Positions 1-9,941 are shown, counted from the first letter of the stretch. The stretch is DNA of 64,000 nucleotides from Cupriavidus sp. D39 (GCF_026627925.1 NZ_JAPNLE010000009.1:2666001-2730000), one strand, 5' to 3'. Numbers and translations: made by a program. The notes: generated from the sequence alone by a model not told the origin.

Positions 1-911
1 CCAAGCTGACGCATGGCCTGTGCGACGACCTGCTGACCACCCTGTGCATCGCTCGCAACTGCCCGTTGCTGGTGGCGCCGGCCATGAACCTGCAGATGTG
101 GTCGGCCCCCGCCACCCAGCGCAACGCCGCCCAGCTGCGCAAGGACGGCGTGACCCTGCTGGGCCCCGGCAGCGGCGACCAGGCGTGCGGCGAAGTCGGC
201 GACGGCCGCATGCTGGAGCCGTTGGAGCTGCTTGCGGATATCATCGCGTTCTTCCAGCCCAAGCCGCTGGCCGGGCGCCGCGTGGTGATCACGGCCGGCC
301 CCACCTTTGAAGCCATCGACCCGGTGCGCGGCATTACCAACCGCTCCTCCGGCAAGATGGGCTTTGCCATCGCGCGCGCGGCCCGCGAGGCCGGCGCCGA
401 CGTGGTGCTGGTGGCTGGCCCGACGGCCCAGCCCACGCCGCGCGGCGTTGCCCGAACCGATGTGGAAAGCGCGCAGCAGATGCACGACGCGGTAATGGCG
501 GGCTTGCCCGGCGCCGATGTGTTCATCGCCGTGGCGGCCGTGGCCGACTGGCGTCCCGCCGAAGTGGCCAGCCAGAAGCTGAAGAAGGCCAACGATAGCG
601 ACACGCCGACGCTGCAGTTCGTGCAGAACCCCGACATCCTCGCCGCCGTGGCCGCAAAGCCGGACGCACCCTATTGCGTTGGCTTTGCCGCCGAGAGCGA
701 AAAGCTCGAGCAATACGGCGAGCAAAAGCGCCAGCGCAAGAACGTGCCGCTGCTGGTGGGCAATATCGGCCACCACACCTTCGGCATGGACGACAACGAG
801 ATCGTGCTGTTTGATGCCCACGGCATGACCCGCCTGCCGCGCGCCGACAAGCTGACGCTGGCGCGCGACCTGGTAGCGGCCATCGCCCAGCGCCTGCCCG
901 CGCGCCGTTAA
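1..911 (+). CDS. coaBC: CoaBC bifunctional phosphopantothenoylcysteine decarboxylase/synthetase, 3' part
   Basis: Coenzyme A biosynthesis: CoaC decarboxylates 4'-phosphopantothenoylcysteine after CoaB has joined cysteine to 4'-phosphopantothenate using CTP. The reading frame is open from the first bases of the window, so the start lies upstream. The visible part begins in the flavoprotein half, with the family signature around [13 protein letters not shown]. It continues into the CoaB half with [16 protein letters not shown], the [10 protein letters not shown] nucleotide-binding loop and the AAVADWRP motif. It ends at a TAA at 909-911. The window holds about 300 residues of a protein usually near 400. 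In beta- and gammaproteobacteria coaBC commonly lies just before dut, as it does here with one gene between. Confidence 0.95.
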   Translation, partial: KLTHGLCDDLLTTLCIARNCPLLVAPAMNLQMWSAPATQRNAAQLRKDGVTLLGPGSGDQACGEVGDGRMLEPLELLADIIAFFQPKPLAGRRVVITAGPTFEAIDPVRGITNRSSGKMGFAIARAAREAGADVVLVAGPTAQPTPRGVARTDVESAQQMHDAVMAGLPGADVFIAVAAVADWRPAEVASQKLKKANDSDTPTLQFVQNPDILAAVAAKPDAPYCVGFAAESEKLEQYGEQKRQRKNVPLLVGNIGHHTFGMDDNEIVLFDAHGMTRLPRADKLTLARDLVAAIAQRLPARR

Positions 912-963
912 GCCTGCATGAATGCCCGGCATCCTCGATCCTCACCCGGCCCCAACCCTGAAC

Positions 964-1986
964 ATGTCCGCAAGCAAACCCAAAGTGCGCCTCTCGGTGC
1001 TCGACCAGAGCCCGGTCATCGCCGGCCATCACGCACGCGATGCGCTGGCCGCCACCGTGGAGCTGGCGCAGGCCGCGGATGCGCTGGGCTACACCCGCTA
1101 CTGGTGCGCCGAGCATCACGGGCTGCGCGGCGTGTGCAATCCGGCGCCGGAAGTCATGCTGGCCCGCCTGGGCAGCGTGACCAAGCGCATCCGGCTGGGC
1201 TCGGGCGGCGTGATGCTGCCCTACTACAGCCCCTTCAAGGTAGCGGAGCAGTTCCGCATGCTGGAGGCCCTGTTCCCGGGCCGCATCGATCTTGGCGTGG
1301 GGCGCGCGCCGGGCGGCGACATGCGCACCGCGCAGGCGGTGGCCATGGGCCAGTACAACCGGGGCGACCAGTTCGCGGAGCAAGTGCAAGACCTGTCCTG
1401 GCTGTTCCGTGGCGAGGTGCCGCCGGGCCATATCGCCGAGGGCGTGGTGCTGCAGCCCGAGATCGATACCCGGCCCGAGCTGTGGGTGCTGGGCTCCAGC
1501 GACTACGGCGGCGCCCTGGCGGCACGCCTGGGGCTGCGCTTTGCCTTTGCCCACTTTATCAATCCGCATGTGGGGCATGCCGTCGCGCAGCAATACCGCC
1601 GCGATTTCGAGACGGGCTATGACGAGCGGCCCTACAGCGCGGCGGCCATCTTCGTGATCTGCGCCGATACCGAGGCCGAGGCGGCAGAGCTGGAGCGCGC
1701 CGTGGACCTGCGCCGGCTGCAGATGGCCTATGGCGTCAACGCACCGATCCCCTCGCTCGCCCAGGCCGCGCAGCACGAGCTCGGCGAGCGCGACCGGCTG
1801 ATCGTCGAGCGCGAGCGCCCGCGCACCATCTGCGGCACGCCCGAGCAGGTGGCGCAGCGCATGCTGGCCCTGCGCGAGCGCTTCCTTGCCGACGAACTGG
1901 TGGTGCTGAGCGTGGCCGCCAGCTACGCGGCGCGGCTGCGCACCTACGAGCTGCTGGCGCAGGCGTTCGACCTGTCGGGCGACTAA
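964..1986 (+). CDS. LLM-class flavin-dependent oxidoreductase (luciferase-like monooxygenase family)
   Basis: A 340-residue protein of the bacterial luciferase-like superfamily, of the MsnO8/YhbW type, which uses reduced FMN to oxidise a substrate that cannot be told from sequence. Visible family features are SVLDQSPV at the N-terminus, the RYWCAEHHG segment typical of the first barrel strands, IRLGSGGVMLPYYSP, and RIDLGVGRAPGGD in the middle. An in-frame ATG also exists at 922, but the ATG at 964 gives a start (MSASKPKVRL) that sits where relatives begin. Neither start has a strong ribosome-binding site. The gene lies between coaBC and dut on the same strand and may be co-transcribed with them. 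Confidence 0.85.
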   Translation: MSASKPKVRLSVLDQSPVIAGHHARDALAATVELAQAADALGYTRYWCAEHHGLRGVCNPAPEVMLARLGSVTKRIRLGSGGVMLPYYSPFKVAEQFRMLEALFPGRIDLGVGRAPGGDMRTAQAVAMGQYNRGDQFAEQVQDLSWLFRGEVPPGHIAEGVVLQPEIDTRPELWVLGSSDYGGALAARLGLRFAFAHFINPHVGHAVAQQYRRDFETGYDERPYSAAAIFVICADTEAEAAELERAVDLRRLQMAYGVNAPIPSLAQAAQHELGERDRLIVERERPRTICGTPEQVAQRMLALRERFLADELVVLSVAASYAARLRTYELLAQAFDLSGD

Positions 1987-2053
1987 GGGGCAACCAAGCT
2001 CGGCTATCATCTCGGGTTGCCAACGTTTTTAGTTTTTCCGGGACCGACCAGCC

Positions 2054-2554
2054 ATGACATTCGAAGCCAACCCCACCGTCGAAATCAAGGTGCTTGACGC
2101 ACGCCTGCACGAATGGGGCCTGCCGGCTTACCAGAGCGATATGGCGGCGGCGATCGACCTGCACGCCTGCCTGGACGCCGCCCTCACCATCGAGCCGGGC
2201 ACGCCGGCGCAACTGGTGCCTGCCGGCATCTCCGTGCACATGGGCAACCCCTACATGGCGGCCACTATCGCGCCGCGCTCGGGCCTGGGCCACAAGAAAG
2301 GGCTGGTGCTGGGCAACTCGATCGGCGTGATCGACGCTGACTACCAGGGCCCGATCATGGTGAGCGTGTGGAACCGCAATGCGCCCGGCACCGAGCCGAT
2401 CATGATCCAGCCAGGCGAGCGCATCGCGCAGATGATGTTCGTGCCGGTGCTGCGGCCCGTGTTCAAGACCGTGGAAGTCTTCTCCGAAGACACCGTGCGG
2501 GGCGCGGGTGGCTTTGGCTCAACCGGCGTGCATCACGCCAAGAGCGGCAGCTAA
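2054..2554 (+). CDS. dut: Deoxyuridine 5'-triphosphate nucleotidohydrolase (dUTPase)
   Basis: Hydrolyses dUTP to dUMP and pyrophosphate, which keeps uracil out of DNA and supplies dUMP for thymidylate. The 166-residue protein has the ordered motifs of homotrimeric dUTPases: AAIDLHA near the N-terminus, PRSGLGHKKGL (motif II), GVIDADYQG with the catalytic Asp (motif III), GERIAQMMFVP (motif IV), and the C-terminal glycine-rich arm RGAGGFGSTG (motif V) that closes over the nucleotide. It is slightly longer than the typical 150 residues because of a short N-terminal extension. It runs convergently with the next gene, leaving about 50 bases between them. Confidence 0.96.
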   Translation: MTFEANPTVEIKVLDARLHEWGLPAYQSDMAAAIDLHACLDAALTIEPGTPAQLVPAGISVHMGNPYMAATIAPRSGLGHKKGLVLGNSIGVIDADYQGPIMVSVWNRNAPGTEPIMIQPGERIAQMMFVPVLRPVFKTVEVFSEDTVRGAGGFGSTGVHHAKSGS

Positions 2555-2603
2555 GCGGGAGGAGCGGCGCGCTTGACGTTATTTTGACGCTATTGCTATT
2601 GCG

Positions 2604-3446
2604 TTAGCGCGCCTGCTCGAACAGCAGCGCTACGCCACCGGCCGCCGAGGCAGGAATCAGGCTCTCGTCGGGGCCCAGGTCGAGCGCACCGACGCGCGCC
2701 TCGCGCCAGCCGCGGCGGGCCGCGGCCAGGTCGCTGGTGCGCAGCCGGATGGCGGCATACCCCGGCACGGCGCGGCGCACGTGCTCGGTGCCGGTCGCGG
2801 CGGCCAGCGCCTGCGGCGTGGTCACCACCAGCGTGGCGCCACCCAGCGCCAGGCTGCAGATGTGATCGCTCAGTTGCGTCATCTCGCCGCCGGTCAGTTC
2901 GGCGTAGGCACGCCCGGCAGCCTCCACCAGCGACGGCGCCACCACCAGGAACATGGTAGCGATGCCCACGGCGCCGTTGGCATGCGTGGTCCACTCTGGA
3001 CGCCACAGCAGCTCCGGCGTGCGGTGCTCGCAGATAAAGAAGCGCGCGCCCGGCGCATCGTCGATCGCGGCGACGCGGAAGGTGGCGGTATGCTCCGCGC
3101 CATCGTCCAGCCGCACCGGCCGCGAGAACTCGATCGGGTCCGAAGTGTGCCAGCCGCCACCGCGCAGCTGCGCCGCGGCGGCGAAGGTGTCGCTGCTCTT
3201 GCAGGACAGCCCCGCGCAGCCGCCCCCGGCTTCCTGCGCATCCCAGTAATACTGCCGCATCGGGCTGGGCGCGGTGACATGCAGCAGCTCAAGATAGTCG
3301 CGCGTCAGCATGACGCAATGGTTCTGCGAGCCAAGCGTGTGGTAGCCGCGCGGCGTCAGCGTGAAGCCAAACCCGCGCCAGGCTTGCGCCGCAGCGTCAA
3401 GGTCGGGACACACCATCACGGCGTGGTCTAGCGGTTCCATCGTCAT
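2604..3446 (-). CDS. VOC-family (glyoxalase-like) protein
   Basis: A 280-residue protein beginning MTMEPLDHAVMVCPDLDAAA. The N-terminal strand and helix, with LDHAVM and a distal LELLHV, are those of a vicinal-oxygen-chelate (glyoxalase/dioxygenase) fold. A second, weaker copy of the fold follows in the C-terminal half. The start was placed at the ATG at 3446 because GAGAGGG lies a few bases upstream; the frame stays open further but without a better site. It begins 14 bases after the stop of the Bug-type binding protein, so the two form a small operon. Substrate unknown. The pairing with a Bug protein suggests catabolism of an organic acid, which is an inference. Confidence 0.8.
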   Translation of the reverse strand: MTMEPLDHAVMVCPDLDAAAQAWRGFGFTLTPRGYHTLGSQNHCVMLTRDYLELLHVTAPSPMRQYYWDAQEAGGGCAGLSCKSSDTFAAAAQLRGGGWHTSDPIEFSRPVRLDDGAEHTATFRVAAIDDAPGARFFICEHRTPELLWRPEWTTHANGAVGIATMFLVVAPSLVEAAGRAYAELTGGEMTQLSDHICSLALGGATLVVTTPQALAAATGTEHVRRAVPGYAAIRLRTSDLAAARRGWREARVGALDLGPDESLIPASAAGGVALLFEQAR

Positions 3447-3460
3447 CGCACCCTCTCGCT

Positions 3461-4474
3461 TCAATCGAACTGGATATTGGCCTTGCGCGCCACTGCCTGC
3501 CATTTGTCGTGCTCGTGGCGCACCAGGCTGGCCAGCTCGGCCGGGCTGCCGCCCACGATCTCGAAGCCCTGCACGGCCAGCGCATCGACCACGCGCGGCT
3601 GCCGCAACGACTGGACCAGGGCGTCGTGCAGGCGAGCCACAGTCGGCTCCGGCAACCCGGCCGGGCCAAACACGCCGATCCAGGAATAGGCTTCGAAACC
3701 GCGGTAGCCTTGCTCGGCCACGGTTGGCAATTGCGGGAACTGGCGCAGGCGGGTGGTGCCGGTCACGCCAAGCAGCTTGATCGTCTTGGCAGCCACATGC
3801 GCCTGCACCGCCGCATAGCTGGAGAAGAATACGTCAACTTCATTGGACAGCACGGCCTGCACCGCCGGGCCGCCGCCTTTGTACGGCACATGGAGAAAGC
3901 GCACGCCGGCTTCGGTAGCCAGCGCCTCTGCGGCGAGCTGGTTCAGGCTGCCGATGCCGGAAGACGCGTAGTGGATGCTCTCCGGCTTCTGCCGCGCCAT
4001 GGCGACCAGCTCCTTCACGTTGGACGCGGGCAAGGAGGGGTTGGCCGCGATCACCAGCGGAAAACGCACCAGTTGCGAGATCGGCGTGAAGTCGCGGAAC
4101 GTGTCGTAGGGCAGGTTCTTGTAGGCAAACGGGTTGATGGCATGCGTGTCGAACGCCATCAACAGCGTGCTGCCGTCCGGCTTGGCCCGGGCCACGGTGC
4201 TCGACGCAATCAGGCCACCGGCGCCGGGCTTGTTGTCGATCACCACCGTCTGGCCAAGCCCGCTCTTCAGGCCGGGCTGCAACTGACGCGCGACGATATC
4301 GACGCTGCCGCCCGGAGGGAACGGCAACACCATGGAGATGGGACGGCCGGAGGCGCCTGCCGTGGCATCGCCACCCAGGCCAGCCAGGCCAGGCACGGGA
4401 ATCAGGGGCATCGCGCCAAGTGGCAACGATTTGAGCAGCAGGCGGCGCAGCCGCGAGCGTTGGGATTGGGACAT
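3461..4474 (-). CDS. Bug-family tripartite tricarboxylate transporter substrate-binding protein
   Basis: A 337-residue periplasmic binding protein of the Bug (TctC) family, which is strongly expanded in Burkholderiales and binds carboxylates, amides or aromatic acids. The N-terminus has arginines (SRLRRLLLKS) followed by a hydrophobic stretch, which suits export, possibly by Tat. The mature part shows the hallmark sequence ISMVLPFPPGGSVDIVAR and then GQTVVIDNKPGAGG. The centre has FRDFTPISQLV and the later region LGVTGTTRLRQFPQLPTVAEQG. The start is the ATG at 4474; the frame remains open upstream. No TctA or TctB membrane subunit lies nearby, which is normal for this family. Ligand not predictable. 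Confidence 0.88.
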   Translation of the reverse strand: MSQSQRSRLRRLLLKSLPLGAMPLIPVPGLAGLGGDATAGASGRPISMVLPFPPGGSVDIVARQLQPGLKSGLGQTVVIDNKPGAGGLIASSTVARAKPDGSTLLMAFDTHAINPFAYKNLPYDTFRDFTPISQLVRFPLVIAANPSLPASNVKELVAMARQKPESIHYASSGIGSLNQLAAEALATEAGVRFLHVPYKGGGPAVQAVLSNEVDVFFSSYAAVQAHVAAKTIKLLGVTGTTRLRQFPQLPTVAEQGYRGFEAYSWIGVFGPAGLPEPTVARLHDALVQSLRQPRVVDALAVQGFEIVGGSPAELASLVRHEHDKWQAVARKANIQFD

Positions 4475-4533
4475 CGGGTACTCAGACGGATGGCGGGAAC
4501 ACAGCTGCAGTGCGCAGCGGCACCCGGCCAAAA

Positions 4534-4559
4534 CAAAAAGGGCGGCATCGCTGCCGCCC
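4534..4559 (-). terminator. Rho-independent terminator downstream of clpA
   Basis: A perfect 8-bp stem, GGGCGGCA/TGCCGCCC with a 4-base loop (4540-4559), is followed on the minus strand by TTTTTGTTTT. It lies 68 bases past the clpA stop and before the Bug gene, in the right orientation to end the clpS-clpA transcript. Confidence 0.85.
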
Positions 4560-4626
4560 TGTATTTTGCCCGAGGATAGCACGAATTGCAGGCAAGGTCC
4601 GCTCTGCCTGCCCCTCACGCTTCGTC

Positions 4627-6921
4627 CTAGACTTCCGCCTTTTCGTTTTCCGGTGCTTCGGGCGGTTCCGCGGCTGCCTCGGCAAAGTCCAGCTTGATCT
4701 GGTCCTGCTCGTCGAGATCCACCACCACCCTGCCACCGGACACCAGCTTGCCGAACAGGAGTTCGTCAGCCAGCGCCTTGCGGATCAGGTCCTGAATCAG
4801 GCGCTGCATCGGACGTGCGCCCATCAGCGGGTCGAAACCCTTCTTGGCCAGGAACTTGCGCAGGTGGTCGCTGAAGCTGGCTTCCACCTTCTTCTCGTGA
4901 AGCTGCTCCTCAAGCTGCATCAGGAACTTGTCGACCACGCGGAGGATGATTTCCTCGTCGAGCGAGCGGAAGCTGATGATGGCATCCAGCCGGTTACGGA
5001 ACTCGGGCGTGAACATGCGCTTGATGTCGACCATCTCGTCGCCCTGCTCGCGCGAGGACGTGAAGCCGATGGTGGCGCGGTTCATGGTTTCCGCTCCCGC
5101 ATTGGTGGTCATGATGATGATCACATTGCGGAAGTCGGCGCGGCGGCCGTTGTTATCGGTCAGCGCGCCATGGTCCATCACCTGCAGCAGGATATTGAAG
5201 ATATCCGGATGCGCCTTCTCGATTTCGTCCAGCAGCAGCACGCAGTGCGGCTTCTTGGTGACGGCCTCGGTCAGCAGGCCGCCCTGGTCAAAGCCCACAT
5301 ATCCCGGCGGCGCGCCGATCAGCCGGCTCACCGCGTGGCGTTCCATGTACTCGGACATGTCAAAGCGCAGCAGCTCGATGCCCATGATGAAGGCAAGCTG
5401 CTTGGCCACTTCGGTCTTTCCCACCCCGGTCGGGCCGGAGAACAGGAAAGAGCCGATCGGCTTGTCCGTCTTGCCCAGGCCGGCGCGCGACATCTTGATG
5501 GCTGAAGCCAGCGCCTCGATGGCCGGCTCCTGGCCGAACACCACGGATTTCAGGTCGCGGTCCAGGGTCTGCAGCTTGCTGCGGTCATCCTGGTTGACGC
5601 TCTGCGGCGGGATGCGGGCAATGCGCGAGACGATGTCCTCGATCTCGCCCTTGCCGATGGTCTTCTTCTGCTTGGACTTGGGCAGGATGCGCTGGGCCGC
5701 ACCGGCCTCGTCGATCACATCGATGGCCTTGTCCGGCAGGTGGCGGTCGGTGATGAAGCGTGCCGACAGCTCGGCCGCCGCGGTCAGCGCCGCAGCCGCG
5801 TACTTGACGCCATGGTGCTCCTCGAAGCGCGACTTCAGGCCGCGCAGGATCTGCACGGTCTGGTCGACCGACGGCTCCACCACGTCGATCTTCTGGAAAC
5901 GACGCGACAGGGCCGCGTCTTTTTCGAAGATGCCGCGGTATTCGGTGAAGGTGGTCGCGCCGATGCACTTGAGCTGGCCCGACGACAGTGCCGGCTTGAG
6001 CAGGTTGCTGGCGTCCAGCGTCCCGCCCGAAGCGGCGCCCGCGCCGATCAGCGTGTGGATCTCGTCGATGAACAGGATCGCGTTCGGATTGTCCTTGAGC
6101 GACTTGAGCACGCCCTTCAAGCGCTGCTCGAAGTCCCCGCGGTACTTGGTGCCGGCCAGCAGGGCGCCCATGTCGAGCGAGTACACGACGGCCTTCTCCA
6201 GGATGTCGGGCACTTCGTTCTTGGTGATGCGCCAGGCCAGGCCTTCGGCGATCGCGGTCTTGCCGACCCCAGCCTCGCCCACCAGCAGCGGGTTGTTCTT
6301 GCGCCGGCGGCACAGCACCTGGACCACCCGCTCGACTTCGCTTTCGCGGCCGATCAGCGGATCGATCTTGCCGGCCTTGGCCAGCGTGTTCAGGTTCTGG
6401 GTGAACTGCTCGAGCGGGCTTTCCTTGCCATCGCCGCCTTCGCCCTCGGCCGTGCCGTCGCCGTGCTTGGCGGGCTCGGACTGGTCCTTGCGGATGCCAT
6501 GGCTGATGAAATTGACCACATCCAGCCGGGTCACGCCCTGCTGCTGGAGGTAGTACACCGCGTGCGAGTCCTTCTCGCCAAAGATCGCCACCAGGACATT
6601 GGCCCCGGTCACTTCCTTCTTGCCGTTGGAAGTGGACTGCACGTGCATGATGGCGCGCTGGATGACGCGCTGGAAGCCCAGCGTAGGCTGGGTATCCACC
6701 TCGTCGGTACCAGGCACCACGGGCGTGTTGTCCGCGATGAAGTTCTTCAGACTGGTGCGCAAATCCTCAATATTGGCTGCGCAGGCGCGCAAGACTTCCG
6801 CTGCCGTGGGGTTGTCAAGCAACGCCAGTAGCAGGTGCTCCACGGTTATAAACTCGTGGCGTGCCTGCCGGGCTTCAACAAACGCCATGTGCAGGCTGAC
6901 TTCCAATTCTTGCGCAATCAT
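4627..6921 (-). CDS. clpA: ATP-dependent Clp protease ATP-binding subunit ClpA
   Basis: Hexameric AAA+ unfoldase that feeds substrates to the ClpP peptidase in the cytoplasm. The 764-residue protein has an N-terminal Clp_N domain ([14 protein letters not shown] onward). The first ATPase has a Walker A GEAGVGKT near residue 220 and [11 protein letters not shown]. The second ATPase has GPTGVGKT near residue 500, [23 protein letters not shown], and a C-terminal [10 protein letters not shown] sensor region. The acidic tail is rich in Glu, Ala and Pro. The ATG at 6921 overlaps the clpS stop codon (ATGA), so the genes are translationally coupled, as is usual for clpS-clpA. Confidence 0.97.
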   Translation of the reverse strand: MIAQELEVSLHMAFVEARQARHEFITVEHLLLALLDNPTAAEVLRACAANIEDLRTSLKNFIADNTPVVPGTDEVDTQPTLGFQRVIQRAIMHVQSTSNGKKEVTGANVLVAIFGEKDSHAVYYLQQQGVTRLDVVNFISHGIRKDQSEPAKHGDGTAEGEGGDGKESPLEQFTQNLNTLAKAGKIDPLIGRESEVERVVQVLCRRRKNNPLLVGEAGVGKTAIAEGLAWRITKNEVPDILEKAVVYSLDMGALLAGTKYRGDFEQRLKGVLKSLKDNPNAILFIDEIHTLIGAGAASGGTLDASNLLKPALSSGQLKCIGATTFTEYRGIFEKDAALSRRFQKIDVVEPSVDQTVQILRGLKSRFEEHHGVKYAAAALTAAAELSARFITDRHLPDKAIDVIDEAGAAQRILPKSKQKKTIGKGEIEDIVSRIARIPPQSVNQDDRSKLQTLDRDLKSVVFGQEPAIEALASAIKMSRAGLGKTDKPIGSFLFSGPTGVGKTEVAKQLAFIMGIELLRFDMSEYMERHAVSRLIGAPPGYVGFDQGGLLTEAVTKKPHCVLLLDEIEKAHPDIFNILLQVMDHGALTDNNGRRADFRNVIIIMTTNAGAETMNRATIGFTSSREQGDEMVDIKRMFTPEFRNRLDAIISFRSLDEEIILRVVDKFLMQLEEQLHEKKVEASFSDHLRKFLAKKGFDPLMGARPMQRLIQDLIRKALADELLFGKLVSGGRVVVDLDEQDQIKLDFAEAAAEPPEAPENEKAEV

Positions 6922-7244
6922 GCTTCCTCCATCACGCATTGCAACGGATGACCCGCCTGCCGTGCGTGGGTTGACACCAGCTCGACCTTCGTTGCCGCGA
7001 TATCCCTGGTATAGATGCCGCAGACCCCCTTACCTTCCCGGTGGACGGTCAGCATGATCTGCGTCGCCGTCTCCCGGTCCCTGCTGAAATACTGCTGCAG
7101 GATCATCACGACGAACTCCATCGGGGTGAAGTCGTCATTCAGCAGCAACACCTTGTACATGGCGGGCGGTTTGAGCGCCTGCTCTTTCCGCTCCAGTACG
7201 GTGCCTGCTTCGCGTTGTGGGACATTTGCCAGCCGTGTAGCCAT
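6918..7244 (-). CDS. clpS: ATP-dependent Clp protease adaptor ClpS
   Basis: The 108-residue adaptor delivers N-degron substrates to ClpA. The core [21 protein letters not shown] is followed by a histidine-containing helix ([20 protein letters not shown]), the two segments that form the N-degron pocket, and by the terminal region [16 protein letters not shown]. The first 25 or so residues form the usual flexible tail. It is the first gene of the clpS-clpA operon and overlaps clpA by four bases. Confidence 0.96.
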   Translation of the reverse strand: MATRLANVPQREAGTVLERKEQALKPPAMYKVLLLNDDFTPMEFVVMILQQYFSRDRETATQIMLTVHREGKGVCGIYTRDIAATKVELVSTHARQAGHPLQCVMEEA

Positions 7245-7758
7245 GGCTTTATTCTAACCCTTACGCACAACTCTGCAATTTGGGGAAAAGACGCCGGATT
7301 CAAGAGGCCGATGCAGCGGCCGTCCAAATTCCTGGGATGCCGAAGGCATCCGGGCTCACCTCGTGGGTCACCTGAACGAGGGCGCACTCTTTCGCGGTGC
7401 GCCCTTTCCCTCCAAAATACCACCTATAGCCGTTCCTTTCCCGCCACACCCTACCGGGAGTGGGGAATCTGCCAACTTGACAGTGCGCAGGTTTGACAGA
7501 AGAATCGTTCGCACATTCACGTCTGGTCAAGCGAGCCAAGCAATAGTCCTGACTGAGTGATCCGTGAGCAGGGAGGCCCACGAATCCAGCGGCGGCGAGT
7601 CAGCACATCAAACTGGCCGCCACGCGGTGTCCGCACTGAGTCGTGCCTTTGCGCCCGACCCGGTTCCATCCGGGCAGCGCGCGAGAACACTAGCCGGGCA
7701 CCCACTGGCCGCGGCGCCTTCCCCCGCTCGTATCCTGCTTTTTTTGTTGGGGGAGTTT
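7245..7758. other. Divergent clpS / cold-shock intergenic region with two strong hairpins
   Basis: No convincing gene is seen in these 514 bases. They must hold the clpS-clpA promoter (minus) and the cold-shock promoter with its leader (plus). Two perfect hairpins stand out: GGATGCC-gaa-GGCATCC at about 7337-7353 and GGGCGCAC/GTGCGCCC at 7380-7404, the second followed by TTTCCC on the plus strand. A TTGACA box lies at about 7474 in front of the leader. Long structured leaders are common upstream of CspA-type genes. Confidence 0.5.
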
Positions 7759-7965
7759 ATGGCAAGCGGTATCGTCAAATGGTTCAATGACGCCAAGGGC
7801 TTTGGGTTCATCAAGCCGGACGACGGCGAAGAAGAACTGTTTGCGCACTTTTCGGCCATCCAGATGAATGGCTTCAAGACCCTGAAAGAGGGTCAGCGCG
7901 TATCCTTCGAGATCATCCAGGGCCCCAAGGGCAAACAAGCCACCAATATCCAGGATAACGCCTGA
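7759..7965 (+). CDS. Cold-shock protein of the CspA family
   Basis: A 68-residue single cold-shock domain that binds single-stranded RNA and DNA and melts RNA secondary structure. The RNA-binding motifs are plain: [12 protein letters not shown] (RNP1) and LFAHFSAI (RNP2). The ATG at 7759 follows GGGGGAG at a suitable distance. The same frame is open for 65 codons upstream, but that part looks like leader sequence rather than protein. A strong terminator follows. Whether it is cold-induced or constitutive (CspD/CspA-like) cannot be read from sequence. Confidence 0.96.
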   Translation: MASGIVKWFNDAKGFGFIKPDDGEEELFAHFSAIQMNGFKTLKEGQRVSFEIIQGPKGKQATNIQDNA

Positions 7966-8102
7966 AGATTCGGTGCGCGGCCGCACCAGCCGGTAGAGCT
8001 TGAGGCGGCCACGACAGGATGCGGGGGATCATCCCCGGAACGGGATCGGCCTGCCCCGCCCCAAAGCATGCAGGCTGAACAGCAGCACGTAACGCATCCG
8101 AC

Positions 8103-8135
8103 AAAAAGCCCGGTCAGGTCAATGCCGGGCTTTTT
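8103..8135 (+). terminator. Rho-independent terminator after the cold-shock gene
   Basis: An 11-bp perfect inverted repeat, AAAAAGCCCGG/CCGGGCTTTTT with an 11-base loop. The T-run on one side and A-run on the other mean it could work in both directions. It lies about 140 bases past the cold-shock stop codon. Confidence 0.85.
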
Positions 8136-8344
8136 GCTTGCCTGCTTGCCTGCCTGCCGGTTGGCCCGTTGCCAGCCTCTTTCCGCGATTCATCCGTTTC
8201 TGGCCGTTTGCATCGGCTTTCTGGCTGATTTTTGCGCGATTTTGGCTGGAATGAATCGGAAGCCCTGGCGGCGACTGCCGGGACTCTTCGATCAGCGCCC
8301 CAGCCTTTAGCGAACCCAAGGTCCCAAGCGACTCGCCAATGAAA

Positions 8345-8436
8345 AAGCCCCCGGGCTTCCTCTCGGAAGCACAGGGGCCTGTTGCGGCGCGCCGAGCCGC
8401 CATCCGCGCAGGAAGGCAGCGCACGCCCGGGGGCTT
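8345..8436 (-). terminator. Inverted repeat and terminator region after icd
   Basis: AAGCCCCCGGGC at 8345-8356 is perfectly complementary to GCCCGGGGGCTT at 8425-8436; the latter overlaps the icd stop codon. The arms are 68 bases apart, with a smaller hairpin GCTTCC-tctc-GGAAGC (8355-8370) inside. On the minus strand the distal arm runs into CTTTTT, as a terminator should. Confidence 0.6.
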
Positions 8437-9685
8437 ACATATTGTCGATCATCACCTGGCCAAAGCCCGAGCACGACACCTGCGTCGCGCCTTCGAGCAG
8501 GCGGGCGAAGTCATAGGTGACCTTCTTCGACAGGATGGACTTCTCCATCGAGGAGATGATCAGGTCGGCGGCTTCGGTCCAGCCCATGTGGCGCAGCATC
8601 ATCTCCGCGGAGAGGATTTCGGAACCCGGGTTCACATAGTCCTTGCCGGCGTACTTCGGTGCGGTGCCGTGGGTGGCTTCGAACATGGCCACGGAGTCCG
8701 ACAGGTTGGCGCCCGGGGCAATGCCGATGCCGCCGACCTGGGCTGCCAGCGCGTCGGAGATGTAGTCGCCGTTCAGGTTCAGCGTGGCGATCACCGAGTA
8801 TTCGGCCGGGCGCAGCAGGATCTGCTGCAGGAAGGCGTCGGCGATGGCGTCCTTGATGACGATTTCGCGGCCGGTCTTCGGGTTCTTGAACTTGCACCAC
8901 GGGCCGCCGTCGATCAGCTCGGCGCCGAATTCCTGCTGTGCCAGCTCGTAGGCCCAGTCACGGAAGCCACCTTCGGTGAACTTCATGATGTTGCCCTTGT
9001 GCACGATGGTCACCGACGGCTTGTCGTTGTCGATCGCGTACTGGATGGCCTTGCGCACCAGGCGCTTGGTGCCTTGCTTGGAAACCGGCTTGACGCCGAT
9101 GCCCGAGGTATCCGGGAAACGGATCTTCTTCACGCCCATTTCGTTCTGCAGGAAGGCGATCAGCTTCTTGGCCTGGTCGCTTTCCGCTTCCCACTCAATG
9201 CCGGCGTAGATGTCTTCCGAATTCTCGCGGAAGATCACCATGTCGATCTTTTGCGGCTCGCGCACCGGCGAGGGCACGCCCTTGAAGTACGCAACCGGGC
9301 GCAGGCAGACGTACAGGTCCAGTTGCTGGCGCAGCGCAACGTTGAGCGAGCGGATGCCGCCGCCAACCGGCGTGGTCAGCGGGCCCTTGATGGACACCAC
9401 GTAATCCTTCAGGACTTCGAGAGTTTCTTCAGGCAGCCACACGTCGGGGCCATACACCTTGGTCGATTTCTCGCCGGCATAGATCTCCATCCAGGAGATC
9501 TTGCGCTTGCCGCCGTAGGCCTTGGCCACGGCTGCGTCGACCACCTTGATCATCACCGGGGTGATATCCAGGCCCGTACCGTCGCCTTCGATGAATGGAA
9601 TGATCGGATTGTCCGGAACATTCAGCGAAAAATCCTGGTTGACCGTGATCTTTTCGCCGGCCGGAACCTTGATGTGTTGATACAT
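8435..9685 (-). CDS. icd: NADP-dependent isocitrate dehydrogenase
   Basis: The TCA-cycle enzyme converting isocitrate to 2-oxoglutarate and CO2 with reduction of NADP. The 416-residue protein is the length of the E. coli-type homodimeric enzyme. It shows [12 protein letters not shown], with the serine that is phosphorylated in E. coli, then [14 protein letters not shown], and metal-binding acidic residues around [39 protein letters not shown] comes near the C-terminus. The upstream gap carries a perfect 14-bp palindrome (9846-9859) that may be an operator. An inverted repeat overlaps the stop codon. Confidence 0.97.
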   Translation of the reverse strand: MYQHIKVPAGEKITVNQDFSLNVPDNPIIPFIEGDGTGLDITPVMIKVVDAAVAKAYGGKRKISWMEIYAGEKSTKVYGPDVWLPEETLEVLKDYVVSIKGPLTTPVGGGIRSLNVALRQQLDLYVCLRPVAYFKGVPSPVREPQKIDMVIFRENSEDIYAGIEWEAESDQAKKLIAFLQNEMGVKKIRFPDTSGIGVKPVSKQGTKRLVRKAIQYAIDNDKPSVTIVHKGNIMKFTEGGFRDWAYELAQQEFGAELIDGGPWCKFKNPKTGREIVIKDAIADAFLQQILLRPAEYSVIATLNLNGDYISDALAAQVGGIGIAPGANLSDSVAMFEATHGTAPKYAGKDYVNPGSEILSAEMMLRHMGWTEAADLIISSMEKSILSKKVTYDFARLLEGATQVSCSGFGQVMIDNM

Positions 9686-9845
9686 GACGTCTCCAGTACG
9701 GAACGGGGGGTTGCAACGAGCCGCCGGATTCGTGACCTGGCGGCGAGATTTGGATGGCGCGCGGGCATTTTAACGGCGATCGGCGCTGGGGGATGCCGCA
9801 GCGCACCACGCTCGGACTGCCCGGCTATGCGTCACACGCATACAG

Positions 9846-9859
9846 GTCTTATATAAGAC
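9846..9859. promoter_or_regulatory. Palindromic candidate operator upstream of icd
   Basis: GTCTTATATAAGAC is a perfect 14-bp palindrome about 160 bases upstream of icd, followed by a partial repeat of its half (ATAAGACC). The 12-bp core TCTTATATAAGA occurs once more in this window, at 16438-16449, upstream of the DUF3579 gene. On the minus strand it lies just beyond a TTGCTG-N17-TTATGT promoter-like pair. The regulator is unknown. Confidence 0.6.
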
Positions 9860-9909
9860 ATAAGACCGTTTCGTATTATGCAGCAAAATTTCATGATCCG
9901 CCATCCTGG

Positions 9910-9941
9910 CCGTAGCCCGCGCCGCCCGGCGCGGGCTACGG
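9910..9941. repeat. 15-bp perfect hairpin between icd and rluE
   Basis: The arms 9910-9924 and 9927-9941 (core GTAGCCCGCGCCG and its complement) are perfectly paired around a CC centre. No T-run follows, so it is not a standard terminator. Immediately after it the 12-mer CATACTGACGCC occurs twice in tandem (9942-9953 and 9955-9966). Together with the operator candidate this accounts for most of the 322-base gap between icd and rluE. Confidence 0.6.
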
